Program-made: the position numbers and the translations under genes
The notes under the pieces: generated by a model
The model's database searches: none
The model's input: the letters and a program-made list of their open reading frames with translations, nothing else
Told to the model about the DNA's origin: nothing
Shown: in pieces, positions 1 to 9,894 of the stretch
Position numbering within the stretch: the stretch's first letter is position 1
Layout: each line of letters starts with the position of its first letter
Source of the DNA: Bacteroidales bacterium UBA5206
Lineage (GTDB): Bacteria > Bacteroidota > Bacteroidia > Bacteroidales > Tenuifilaceae
Assembly (NCBI GenBank): GCA_002412705.1
Contig: DHVO01000015.1
Span: 24,381-70,018, forward strand
Direction: 5' to 3'
Length of the DNA stretch: 45,638 bases

Positions 1-3000
1 AACGGGGCTCCCGTTGGTACCAACAGCCCAACGCTCACCATATCGCCATTTAACGCAGCCGATGCAGGCAGCTACACCTGTGAGCTAACCAATATTTGCG
101 AAACCGTTGTGTCCGATGTGGCAACCGTTACAGCCGGAGTAACCACCACTGCAGCCATTGTAGGCGATGTAACCGCCTGCGAGAATGGTAATGCCAACCT
201 AGAAGTTACATCCGCAGGAACAGGGCTAACCTACCAGTGGTACAAGGGTGCAACAATGCTTACCGATGATGTACGCATTGGCGGAAGCCAATCGGCAAGC
301 CTCACAATAAATGGGCTACAGCTAAGCGATGACGGTGCATACCATTGCAACGTATCGGGAACCTGCGGGTTCAATAATGATAATACGGCAATTCTAACCG
401 TACAGGAAAATACTGCGGTTGATGTTGAGCCTGTTTCAACATCGGTGCTAGTGGGTAATACGGCTGTGTTCACCGTTGCAGCATCGGGAAGCGGATTAAC
501 CTACCAGTGGTACAAGGGCACAACGGCCCTTGCCAATGGAGCCGATTATGCTGGTGTTGATACGCCAAACCTTAGCGTGCTTAACGCCCAACTCGATGAT
601 GCTGGTATTTACAAATGCGTTATCACTGGCAGCTGCGGCAATGTGGAGAGCAAAACAGCTACCCTTACCGTTCTAACATCAACAGTAATAACCACACAAC
701 CGGTAACCCCTGTAACCATTTGCCAGAACGAGTCGTTCACTATTTTTATTGAGACATCGGGTGCTGGCCATACATACCAATGGCGCCAGGATGCAACCGA
801 CCTTACCAACGGCTCGGGAATTAGCGGAGCACAAACCGCATCGCTATCCATAAATACGGCGCAACCAAGCCATAGCGGAGCATACACCTGCGTTGTTAAC
901 GGCGTTGAGATTAGCGCCGCATCAATAGTAACGGTAAACCCAACCACAATAGTTGCAACCAACCCTGTTGGGGGTACAAAGTGCGAAGGCGATACCCATA
1001 CCTTTGCTGTTACCGCTACAGGCAATGGACTAACCTACCAATGGTTTAAGAATAGCGCACCTATTGCAGCAGCAACTAGCAGCAGCTATACTATAAGTCC
1101 AATTACTGCTGCCGATAACGGTACTTACCACTGCGTTGTAACCGGAACCTGTGGCATTGCCACAAGTAGCGGGGCAACCCTAAGTGTAAACGCAGCAACC
1201 GTTGTAAACGGGCAACCCGCTGCCACCACAACCATTTGCCAAACAGAAACAACAACGCTTACCTTTGATGTAACGGGAACAGGACTATCATTCCTTTGGA
1301 AAAAGAATGGGCAACCCATTACCGACCCCAACATATCGGGAGTAACCACAAAGGACTTGCTAGTATCAACGGGAGTTCCATCAAACTCAGGAACCTACAC
1401 CTGTACCGTTACCAGCGCATGCGGCGGAGTTATTACCAGCAACATGGCAACGCTTACGGTTAGGCCAACAACCGTTATCACTACTCAACCCATTGCGGCA
1501 ACTAAGTGCGAGGGCGATGGCGTTGTGTTCACCGTTGCAGCAACGGGCTCAACCCTAACCTACGACTGGCAACGGAACGGTGTTAGCATTGGGGTAACCA
1601 CTCCTACCCTAACACTTAATCCGCTGGTAAAGGCCACCCACGAGGGTACTTACACCTGCGTTGTTAGCGGCGATTGCGGAGTGCTAACCAGCGACCCAGC
1701 CATACTAACCGTTAACATCCCTGTAACGCTTGGTGCAGCACCAACAATATCGGCCAATCCTGTTTGCCAAAACGGCTCAACCACCATTACGGTGAATGCC
1801 ACTGGCGATGGGCTAACCTACCAATGGCTAAAGAATGGCGCACCTATTACAGGCGCAAACATAACGGGAGTAACATCCAACCAGCTGGTGATATCCAACG
1901 CACTGGTATCCGATGCAGGAATCTACACCTGTACTGTAACCGATGCATGTGGCCTATCGCTAACAAGTAACAACGCCACCATTACGGTTAACCCAACAAC
2001 CGTTATTACCACCCAGCCACTAAGCGATACCAAGTGCTCTGGCGATGAGGTTACCTTTGCAGTACAAGCAACAGGTACAGGCTTAACCTACCAATGGAAA
2101 CTTGGCGATGCAACAGGAGTAAACATAACCGATGGTGCACAGGGTTCTGGCGCCATAGCATCGGGAGCCACAACCAATATACTACGCATTACTGGGCTAA
2201 CCGCTGCCGATGCAGGCTCATACACCTGCGTTGTAACTGGAACCTGTGGTACCATAAGCACAACACCAGCCGTACTAACGGTTAACGGATTAGTGGCTAT
2301 AACCACTCAACCCCCAACTCTAACAACCGTTTGTGAGGGGACATCAACAGAAATAAATGTTGCAACTAGCGGAACGGTTGTTTCATATCAGTGGAAAAAG
2401 AACGGGACAAACCTAACCGCTGGCGGAAACATATCAGGAGTAAACAGCAGCAAGTTGGTAATCTCCAACGCAGCGCTAACCGATGCAGGGTTCTACTCGT
2501 GCGAAATAACAGGCACCTGCAATATAGCCTCAACACAAAGTGCAGAGCTAAGGGTTAACCCAACAACCACAATAATACAACACCCAGTAGGCACAACGCT
2601 TTGCGAAGGCGATAACGTACAGTTTATGGTTAGCGCCACAGGCGTAGCACCAATCACCTATCAGTGGCAGCTCAACAACGTTAACATTGCTGGCGCAACA
2701 AACAGCACGCTAACAATAAATGGTGTTGCAACAACTGATGCTGGGGCATACACATGCATCGTAACGGGAGGTTCAACCTGCGGAGTAGCAACAAGCAATC
2801 CGGCTAACCTTACTGTTAACCCAAGAATCAGCATAACCAATCAACCAGTTAACACAACGATTTGCGAAGATAATACGGCTATTATATCTGTTCTAGCAAC
2901 AGGAACCAGCCTTACATACAAGTGGATGTACAACAACACCTACCTTGCTAACAATGGGCGTATTACTGGTGCTACAACCAATGAGCTAAGGGTAAACTTT

Positions 3001-6000
3001 GCCACCAATGCCGATGAGGGCATTTACAAGTGCGAAATACTTAGCACCTGCGGCAGCACCGAAAGCAACTCGGTTACTCTTGCCGTTACCGATTCCACTA
3101 AGATTACAGCGCATCCCGCTAGTCAAACCTTGCTACAGGGAGCAACCGCATTCTTTAGTGTAGCAGCAACGGGTTCGGGTCTAGCGTATCAATGGCAAAA
3201 GGATAACGTGGATATAGCAGGGGCAATATCAAGTACCTATAGCATTCTTGGCGTTCAACCAACCGATGCAGGACAGTACCGATGCATTGTTACAGGTAGC
3301 TGCGGAAATGTAACATCAAACATTGCCATACTAGCCGTAAATGAGCCCGTAGCAATAACCAATACACTTGCAGACCAAACGGCATGTGCAGGAGAAACCG
3401 TATCGTTCTCTGTTACCACAACAGGCTCAGTAACGGGCTACCAGTGGCAGTTTAACGGTGCCAATATAGTTGATGGATCTGGTATTACTGGCGCACAAAC
3501 AGCAAACCTAGTCATTGCTTCGGCAGCAACTAGCCACTCGGGTATATACTCTTGTGTTGTAACAGGTACAAATAATGTGGCCAATAGCAATACAGCACAG
3601 CTAACAGTAAACGATGCCGTTTCCATTACATCGCACCCACTAACGCAAAGCAAGTGCAATGGCGATATTCTGGTGCTTGAGGTTGTTGCCAACGGCACAT
3701 CGTACCAATGGCAAAAGAATGGGGTAAACATTCCTGTTGGCGATCCTAGAATTAGCGGCATAACCGATAACAAGTTAGTTATTACCAATGTTACCAATGC
3801 CGATGCTGGCTCGTTCCAGTGCGTTGTAACTAACGTATGCACATCAATAACAAGCAACCCAGCGGTAGTAACAATAAACCCAGTGGTTACCATTACCACT
3901 GAGCCAACCAGCCTAACCCGTTGCGAAACGCAAACGGCGTACTTCTCGGTGCAGGCAAACCTATCGGCAGTAAGCTACCAATGGTATAAGAATGGAGTGA
4001 CCATAAGCAACACAGCAAGAATAAGCGGTGCAACTTCGGCTAACCTTACCATAAACAGCATTGAACTAGCCGATGCAGGGAACTACTCCTGCCGAGTAAC
4101 CGATAACTGTACCTACGACAATAGCGTTGTAGCCACCCTTACTGTAAACAGCGCCACATCAATTACCAAACAGCCAGTAAACATGACTATTTGCGAAGGT
4201 GGCGTAGCTTTCTTCGAAGTCGAGGCATCACCAAATGGGCTTACTTACCAATGGCAAAAAGATGGTGCTAATATTGGTGATATATTAGGCAAACAGGAAG
4301 GCACAACCACCTCGGTTCTGGTTATAAACAATGCCGTTACGGCAGATCAAGGTATTTACCGATGCTTAATTACAGGTGGATGTAACGATGAAATATCAAA
4401 TCCATCGACCCTAACCGTAAATCCAGCACCAGCTGCAGCAGGTACAATAACAGGGTTAACCACTGTGTGCCAAGGTGCGCAAAGCGTTCTTTATGTTGTT
4501 CCTGAAATTGCTAATGCCCAAACCTATGTTTGGGATGTACCTTACGGTGCAACCATTGTTGGTGGGCACGGAACCAGGACTATTCAGGTTGATTATGCTG
4601 CCGATGCACTTTCTGGAACTATTACCGTTTACGGACAGAACAGCTGTGGTAACGGCACTGCCTCCATACCTCTTGCCATAACAGTTAATGCTATGCCAGT
4701 GGCTTACGCAGGTGTTGACCAGAATATATGCAGCTACTCCACCCTACTTGAAGGGAATGATGTTGCCGGCGGTACCTGGACCATAATATCGGGCGATGCA
4801 GTAATATCAAATGTAAACCAGTACAACACACAGGTAAACAATCTGCTTTCGGGGCTAAATACCTTTAGGTGGACTGTTACACAAAATGGATGCACCGCCT
4901 ACGACGATGTAAACATAGTAAACCTTAAGGTTAGCGTTAATGCAGGAACCGATCAGGTTGTGTGCGCAAAAGAAGCAAACTTTAGTGCGCTTCTACCTCA
5001 AACAGGAGCGTCATGGAGAGTTGTAAATGGCTATGGAACAATAGCAGAGCCCAACTCACCCACTAGCTTGGTAACAGGGCTAAACCAGGGAAGCAACGTG
5101 TTTGCATGGCAGGTAAATAACGCGGGTTGCATATCGTTCGACGAGGTAACCATTACCAACAGCGCCCCTCTTCAGCCCGAGGCTGGACCAGACCAAGTTA
5201 TTGCTTTTGATGAAACAGATCTTGATGCAAACATTCCAGAACTTGGAACTACTGGACTTTGGACTGTTATAAGCGGCGGCGGCTTGTTTGTTGATGCAAC
5301 AAACCCCAAAACGCGCATTGTTGACCTAATGCCTGGAACAAACATCGTTGTATGGACTGTTAGCAGGGGCAACTGTACCCTAACAGACACCATAGTTGTT
5401 GAGAATATACTTGTTGAACCTGCAAACGCAGGAACAGACCAAACGCTGTGTGTAAACTACACCACACTTAATGCCTCTAGGCCTCCTGTGGGTGTTGGCG
5501 AGTGGAGCGTGGTTCAGGGACAGGCTACATTCGACGATAAGTACAAACCCAATGCTAAGGTAACCAACCTAGGGCCCAATGTGAATATCCTCCGATGGAC
5601 TGTTAGAACCTCTATTCTAGGAGTTTCGTTCGACGAGGTTTCCATAACCAACAATATGCCTACACAGGCAAATGCCGGTGCCGATATGGTGCTATGTACC
5701 AACCAAATAAACCTATCGGCAAATATGCCAGTTTATGGTGTGGGCACTTGGACTCTAAACAGTGGGGCTGGTAATATTGCCAATGTAAATAGCAACACAT
5801 CCTTGGTAACCAACCTAGGGCCTGGCAGAAATGAACTTAAGTGGACCATCGATTACAACGGATGTATATCGGAGGATTTTGTTGTTGTTACCAACAACAC
5901 TCCAACGGTTGCCTATGCTGGCGAGGATCAAACCATTTGTTACGATTCTACACTACTTCTACCCAACACCCCAACCTACGGCGTAGGAACTTGGAGCGTT

Positions 6001-8643
6001 GAAGCAGGACGAGGCCTCTTTGATGGAAACTATGTAACCCAACTTGCACCGGGTACCAATACGTTCCTTTATACAATTACCAACGGAACTTGTACCTCAA
6101 CCGATAGGGTTAATATCATCAACAATAAACCAACTACCCCAGATGCAGGTTACGACCAAAGCATTTGCGTTAACAATGTTGTGCTAAACGCTAACACTGC
6201 CATTGAGGGAATTGGTACTTGGACCATCAGGAACGGCTCTGGAGTATTTGCCGACATTAACTCTAATACCTCCGCAGTTACAAACCTTGCTCAAGGCGAC
6301 AACATTTTCCGTTGGACAATTGAGAAGAACGGATGCGTTGAGCACGATGAGGTTATTATCTCCAATAACTTTGTGCTTGCCACTGCAGGTACAGACCAAA
6401 CCTTATGTCAGGACTACACCCAGCTTCTAGCATCTAATCCTACACCGGGTATTGGTACATGGAGCATTCTTGCGGCCAGCTCAGCAGCCTTCGACGATAG
6501 AAACAGCCCCAACACCATGGTTAGAACCCTATCAAAAGGACCTAATACATTCCGTTGGACAGTTGAAAACGGAGGCTGCGTATCGTTCGACGATGTAATT
6601 ATTACCAACAACCAGCCAACCCAAGCACTAGCAGGAGAGGACCAATCAATATGTGGTAAAGTGGCAAGCCTTCAAGCTAACCAACCCCTATTTGGCGTGG
6701 GTGCATGGAGCGCCATGAGCGGCTCGGCAACCTTTGACGATGCAACCAACTACCGAACCACAGTTAGAAACCTTGCTGGAGGACGAAACATCCTAAGATG
6801 GACAATCACGCAGGGCTCTTGCATATCGTTCGACGAGGTGGTTATTACCAGCAATCTTCCCGAAAATGTATTTGCAGGGAACGACCAAATTGCCTGCTCC
6901 AATATGGTTACCCTATCGGCTAATCCGCCAACACTGGGCTCGGGTCAATGGTCAATAATTTCGGGAACAGGTACATTCGATAACCGCTACCTTTACAACA
7001 CAACCGTTAGAAACCTAGGCAAAGGCGATAACGTGTTTAAGTGGACGGTATCCAGTTCCGACTGCCATGTTTCCGACACTGTGGTTATTAGAAGTAGCAT
7101 TCCAACCCAAGCCATTGCTGGAGCAGAGCAAATATTGTGCTCAGAAACCACAGTACTTGGCGGAAATACACCAGTAGAAGGAATTGGTTCATGGTCAATT
7201 GTTAGTGGTTCTGTAACCTTTACCAACAGAAACTTACCCAATACCGAGATTACGGGAATAGCAAGAGGCCTTAACATTCTTGCATGGACTATTGATAAGG
7301 ACGGTTGCCAATCAACCTCAGAGGTTAGAATAACCAACAACCTTCCAAGTGCACCCTTTGCTGGATACGACAGAGAAGTTTGCGGTGACTCCATTCGCCT
7401 ATTTGCCGATCCTCCTACAATTGGAATTGGATTCTGGAGCATTGTTAGCGGCGACGCAAGCATTATTTCTCCAACCCAGAATCAAACGCAGGTGCGTAAC
7501 ATTAAGTTTGGGCCAAACACGTTCCGATGGACCCTAACCAACCTAAACTGCACCATGACCGATGATGTGGTAATAACCAGCAACTACGCCTTTGTTAATG
7601 CAGGTGCAGACTTTGAGGTAAACACCCCATCGGCTCAGCTAATTGGGAATAAACCTGCTGTTGGGACAGGTACGTGGCGCTTATCGGCAGGACAGGCAAC
7701 TATTGAGAATCCCAACAACTTTGAGACGTGGGTTAATGGCTTAGGCTCTGGATCCAACGTCTTTGAGTGGAGCATTGAGTACAATGGCTGCGTAGCAACA
7801 GACCTTGTTACAGTGAACTACATTGTTTGGCCTACGGCCGATTTTGAGCCGTCAACATACGTTGGTTGCTCACCTTTGGAGGTAAACTTTGTAAACACCT
7901 CAATTGGCGGTGAACCTTACAGCTGGGATTTTGGCGATGGAGGTACATCAACCCAACCAAACGTTATTCACACATTCCAAGATCCAGGTGTTTACACTGT
8001 AAGGTTAACAGCTACAGCACCGCTGGGTAATACAGTAATCAAGGAGAAAAAGATAACTGTTTACGGGCACCCTATAGCCAATTTCGACATTGCTCCTAAA
8101 GAGGTGTACTCCCCTGGTCAGCACATAAGCTGCTACAACTACTCTACGCACGCCGATTCCAGCTTCTGGAACTTTGGCGATGGGCAGGCGATAGTTAAAA
8201 AGTTTGCACCAACTTATACCTATGCCGATACAGGTTGGTTCAACATAACACTTACTGTTAAGAACACCTATGGATGCTTAGATTCTTTAACCATACCAAA
8301 CGCCGTTCATGTAATTAAGCGTAGTGACTTCTTCTTCCCCGAAGCGTTTACACCTAATCCCAATGGGCCAAGTGGCGGTACTTACGATCCCCTTGATAGA
8401 AGCAACAATGTATTCTATCCAATTGTTATTAATGGTGCGCTAACCGAGTTTGAGATGAAAATATACAACCGAGCGGGCGTACTCATTTTTGAAACAAACG
8501 ACGTTGCTATTGGTTGGGATGGATATTACAAGAACAAGTTGCTACCACAAGACGTATACATATACAAAGTAAGCGGAAGGTACAACAGCGGCGATAAGTT
8601 CCAGAAAGTAGGAAATGTGCTACTACTACGTATTGATAATTAA
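1..8643 (+). CDS. Giant multidomain T9SS-secreted surface protein (5'-truncated by window edge)
   Basis: The frame is open from base 1, so the start lies upstream; the GTG at 109 is only internal. The 2880 visible residues fall into five parts. Residues 1 to about 1475 hold one partial and 16 complete Ig-like domains of 80-95 residues, each with a core W in YQW(Y/K) and a DAGxYxC signature, usually followed by a second Cys (for example CVVTGTCG). About 1476-1565 is a PKD-like segment. About 1566-2605 holds 13 copies of a different ~80-residue repeat opening AGxDQxxC, with GxGxW in the middle and closing FRWTV..GC...DEVIITNN. About 2610-2770 holds two PKD domains (WDFGDG, WNFGDG). From about 2777 comes the gliding-motility/T9SS type B sorting domain (FFFPEAFTPN, IYNRAGV, GWDGYYKN). 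Such proteins are exported by T9SS and act at the surface, typically in adhesion or motility. The PorP/SprF gene follows 7 bases downstream. The ligand is unknown. Confidence 0.93.
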   Translation, partial: NGAPVGTNSPTLTISPFNAADAGSYTCELTNICETVVSDVATVTAGVTTTAAIVGDVTACENGNANLEVTSAGTGLTYQWYKGATMLTDDVRIGGSQSASLTINGLQLSDDGAYHCNVSGTCGFNNDNTAILTVQENTAVDVEPVSTSVLVGNTAVFTVAASGSGLTYQWYKGTTALANGADYAGVDTPNLSVLNAQLDDAGIYKCVITGSCGNVESKTATLTVLTSTVITTQPVTPVTICQNESFTIFIETSGAGHTYQWRQDATDLTNGSGISGAQTASLSINTAQPSHSGAYTCVVNGVEISAASIVTVNPTTIVATNPVGGTKCEGDTHTFAVTATGNGLTYQWFKNSAPIAAATSSSYTISPITAADNGTYHCVVTGTCGIATSSGATLSVNAATVVNGQPAATTTICQTETTTLTFDVTGTGLSFLWKKNGQPITDPNISGVTTKDLLVSTGVPSNSGTYTCTVTSACGGVITSNMATLTVRPTTVITTQPIAATKCEGDGVVFTVAATGSTLTYDWQRNGVSIGVTTPTLTLNPLVKATHEGTYTCVVSGDCGVLTSDPAILTVNIPVTLGAAPTISANPVCQNGSTTITVNATGDGLTYQWLKNGAPITGANITGVTSNQLVISNALVSDAGIYTCTVTDACGLSLTSNNATITVNPTTVITTQPLSDTKCSGDEVTFAVQATGTGLTYQWKLGDATGVNITDGAQGSGAIASGATTNILRITGLTAADAGSYTCVVTGTCGTISTTPAVLTVNGLVAITTQPPTLTTVCEGTSTEINVATSGTVVSYQWKKNGTNLTAGGNISGVNSSKLVISNAALTDAGFYSCEITGTCNIASTQSAELRVNPTTTIIQHPVGTTLCEGDNVQFMVSATGVAPITYQWQLNNVNIAGATNSTLTINGVATTDAGAYTCIVTGGSTCGVATSNPANLTVNPRISITNQPVNTTICEDNTAIISVLATGTSLTYKWMYNNTYLANNGRITGATTNELRVNFATNADEGIYKCEILSTCGSTESNSVTLAVTDSTKITAHPASQTLLQGATAFFSVAATGSGLAYQWQKDNVDIAGAISSTYSILGVQPTDAGQYRCIVTGSCGNVTSNIAILAVNEPVAITNTLADQTACAGETVSFSVTTTGSVTGYQWQFNGANIVDGSGITGAQTANLVIASAATSHSGIYSCVVTGTNNVANSNTAQLTVNDAVSITSHPLTQSKCNGDILVLEVVANGTSYQWQKNGVNIPVGDPRISGITDNKLVITNVTNADAGSFQCVVTNVCTSITSNPAVVTINPVVTITTEPTSLTRCETQTAYFSVQANLSAVSYQWYKNGVTISNTARISGATSANLTINSIELADAGNYSCRVTDNCTYDNSVVATLTVNSATSITKQPVNMTICEGGVAFFEVEASPNGLTYQWQKDGANIGDILGKQEGTTTSVLVINNAVTADQGIYRCLITGGCNDEISNPSTLTVNPAPAAAGTITGLTTVCQGAQSVLYVVPEIANAQTYVWDVPYGATIVGGHGTRTIQVDYAADALSGTITVYGQNSCGNGTASIPLAITVNAMPVAYAGVDQNICSYSTLLEGNDVAGGTWTIISGDAVISNVNQYNTQVNNLLSGLNTFRWTVTQNGCTAYDDVNIVNLKVSVNAGTDQVVCAKEANFSALLPQTGASWRVVNGYGTIAEPNSPTSLVTGLNQGSNVFAWQVNNAGCISFDEVTITNSAPLQPEAGPDQVIAFDETDLDANIPELGTTGLWTVISGGGLFVDATNPKTRIVDLMPGTNIVVWTVSRGNCTLTDTIVVENILVEPANAGTDQTLCVNYTTLNASRPPVGVGEWSVVQGQATFDDKYKPNAKVTNLGPNVNILRWTVRTSILGVSFDEVSITNNMPTQANAGADMVLCTNQINLSANMPVYGVGTWTLNSGAGNIANVNSNTSLVTNLGPGRNELKWTIDYNGCISEDFVVVTNNTPTVAYAGEDQTICYDSTLLLPNTPTYGVGTWSVEAGRGLFDGNYVTQLAPGTNTFLYTITNGTCTSTDRVNIINNKPTTPDAGYDQSICVNNVVLNANTAIEGIGTWTIRNGSGVFADINSNTSAVTNLAQGDNIFRWTIEKNGCVEHDEVIISNNFVLATAGTDQTLCQDYTQLLASNPTPGIGTWSILAASSAAFDDRNSPNTMVRTLSKGPNTFRWTVENGGCVSFDDVIITNNQPTQALAGEDQSICGKVASLQANQPLFGVGAWSAMSGSATFDDATNYRTTVRNLAGGRNILRWTITQGSCISFDEVVITSNLPENVFAGNDQIACSNMVTLSANPPTLGSGQWSIISGTGTFDNRYLYNTTVRNLGKGDNVFKWTVSSSDCHVSDTVVIRSSIPTQAIAGAEQILCSETTVLGGNTPVEGIGSWSIVSGSVTFTNRNLPNTEITGIARGLNILAWTIDKDGCQSTSEVRITNNLPSAPFAGYDREVCGDSIRLFADPPTIGIGFWSIVSGDASIISPTQNQTQVRNIKFGPNTFRWTLTNLNCTMTDDVVITSNYAFVNAGADFEVNTPSAQLIGNKPAVGTGTWRLSAGQATIENPNNFETWVNGLGSGSNVFEWSIEYNGCVATDLVTVNYIVWPTADFEPSTYVGCSPLEVNFVNTSIGGEPYSWDFGDGGTSTQPNVIHTFQDPGVYTVRLTATAPLGNTVIKEKKITVYGHPIANFDIAPKEVYSPGQHISCYNYSTHADSSFWNFGDGQAIVKKFAPTYTYADTGWFNITLTVKNTYGCLDSLTIPNAVHVIKRSDFFFPEAFTPNPNGPSGGTYDPLDRSNNVFYPIVINGALTEFEMKIYNRAGVLIFETNDVAIGWDGYYKNKLLPQDVYIYKVSGRYNSGDKFQKVGNVLLLRIDN

Positions 8644-8650
8644 CCTAAAA

Positions 8651-9640
8651 ATGAGAAAGTTTTTAACCATATTACTCTTTATATCAGCACAACTAGTAGG
8701 TAGCGCTCAGAATCCTCATTTTTCTCAGTTCTACTCCAACCCGCTGTATCTTGCCCCCTCATTTGCTGGGAGTACGCTGGGTACGCGGTTTGTACTAAAC
8801 TACAGAGACCAGTGGGCTCGCTTACCAGGTAGCTATATCTCATCATCGTTCTCGGTCGATCATTACTTCCCTGGCATAAAGAGTGGAATGGGACTTTTTG
8901 TTCTAGTTGATGATGCTGGTTCTGGCAAAATGACCACAATGAACATCGGCTACCAGTATAGCTATAAAATTAGGGCTACCAGCGAGCTGTACATCCAACC
9001 AGGACTCTCGGCATACTACTATAGCAGAAGAACAAACTATAGTAAAATAAACTTTGCCGATCAGTTTTTTGGGAATGAGTTCCTTGGCTCAACATCAGAA
9101 ACACTACCAAAGTCAAGTGTTAATCACTTTGATTTTACTGTGTCGGCTATGGGGTACACAGAGAATGTATGGTTTGGGTTTAGCATAGATCATCTCATGT
9201 CCCTATCGCCCGTGCTAAACTCCGATTTTAAATACCCCGATTTGCGCCTTTCTTTATTTGGTGGGCTTAAAATTGTTACCAAACGCCGATTTAGAAACAA
9301 AAACAATGAAACCATTCACATTGCATTCAATCTGCGTAATGAGTCAAAAATTAATCAGCTTGATATTGGTGGCTACTTCTTTAAGGCACCCGTAATGGTA
9401 GGACTTTGGTACAGGGGAATGCCCATTGGAAATACCTTCTCCAACAGCGATGCGCTTATCTACTTGCTAGGGATAAAATACAATAGGTTTACCTTTAGCT
9501 ACAGCTACGATATGACATTAGGCAACCTTATTGCAAACACAGGCGGTAGCCATGAAATAGGCGTTAACTATGTTATTGATAACAGCAAAAAGCAAGCACG
9601 AAAAAAGAAGTTTAGAGCAATACCCTGCCCTGAAATATAA
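8651..9640 (+). CDS. PorP/SprF family type IX secretion system membrane protein
   Basis: This is a 329-residue outer-membrane barrel protein with a cleavable signal peptide ending VGSAQ. The mature protein begins NPHFSQFYSNPLYLAPSFAG, the standard opening of the PorP/SprF family. Members help secrete or anchor T9SS substrates carrying type B sorting domains, and each is usually encoded beside its own large substrate. That is the arrangement here: the gene starts 7 bases after the stop of a giant protein with a type B domain, so the two are almost certainly cotranscribed. I chose the ATG at 8651 because it directly precedes the signal peptide; an upstream in-frame TTG would extend into the previous gene. 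The C-terminus is basic (KKQARKKKFR), which is unusual after a barrel. Confidence 0.93.
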   Translation: MRKFLTILLFISAQLVGSAQNPHFSQFYSNPLYLAPSFAGSTLGTRFVLNYRDQWARLPGSYISSSFSVDHYFPGIKSGMGLFVLVDDAGSGKMTTMNIGYQYSYKIRATSELYIQPGLSAYYYSRRTNYSKINFADQFFGNEFLGSTSETLPKSSVNHFDFTVSAMGYTENVWFGFSIDHLMSLSPVLNSDFKYPDLRLSLFGGLKIVTKRRFRNKNNETIHIAFNLRNESKINQLDIGGYFFKAPVMVGLWYRGMPIGNTFSNSDALIYLLGIKYNRFTFSYSYDMTLGNLIANTGGSHEIGVNYVIDNSKKQARKKKFRAIPCPEI

Positions 9641-9645
9641 CATGC

Positions 9646-9676
9646 AAAAAATGCTGCCCGTGTGGCAGCATTTTTT
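9646..9676. terminator. Bidirectional intrinsic terminator
   Basis: A perfect 8-bp stem (ATGCTGCC/GGCAGCAT) with a 5-base loop is flanked by A5 on the left and T6 on the right, so the stem can extend by A-T pairs. It lies between converging genes (PorP/SprF on + and the small CDGSH protein on -) and can end transcription from both sides. Confidence 0.9.
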
Positions 9677-9677
9677 G

Positions 9678-9893
9678 TTAAAGTAAAGGTCGTTCCATTA
9701 CAACCTGCTTATGCGACCCGTCACAAAACGGTTTCTTTTTTGACCTTCCACAAGCACAGATATAAACATCGCCCTCGGGAACCGGTATTGGTGTACCATC
9801 GGATTTTGCCAGAATAACATTACCCGTTATTTTTATTGGGCCTCCCTTTGATAGCCTAACCTCGGCCGATATACTCCTTTGATTGTTGCTCAT
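9678..9893 (-). CDS. Small CDGSH iron-sulfur (mitoNEET-type) protein
   Basis: A 71-residue protein whose C-terminal half carries the complete CDGSH signature CACGRSKKKPFCDGSH, that is C-x-C-x2-S-x3-P-x-C-D-G-S-H. In this family three Cys and one His bind a redox-active, labile [2Fe-2S] cluster, usually in a homodimer. The N-terminal half (SAEVRLSKGGPIKITGNV) matches the strand seen in stand-alone bacterial CDGSH proteins. There is no membrane anchor, so it should be cytoplasmic. One base separates its ATG from the stop of the upstream gene, which encodes a second CDGSH protein, so the pair is probably one operon. Electron donor or cluster transfer are both possible roles. Confidence 0.92.
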   Translation of the reverse strand: MSNNQRSISAEVRLSKGGPIKITGNVILAKSDGTPIPVPEGDVYICACGRSKKKPFCDGSHKQVVMERPLL

Positions 9894-9894
9894 G

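Noticed and set aside
109..111. GTG at 109 as the start of the giant gene
   Set aside because: The frame is open from base 1 and already encodes an Ig-like repeat with its Cys, so the true start lies outside the window.
231..7463. Long antisense frames across the giant gene
   Set aside because: They are mirror frames created by the Thr/Asn-rich repeats, without start signals or recognisable domains.
4696..7815. Tandem repeats as a CRISPR array or mobile element
   Set aside because: They are in-frame protein repeats of about 80 residues without constant DNA spacers.
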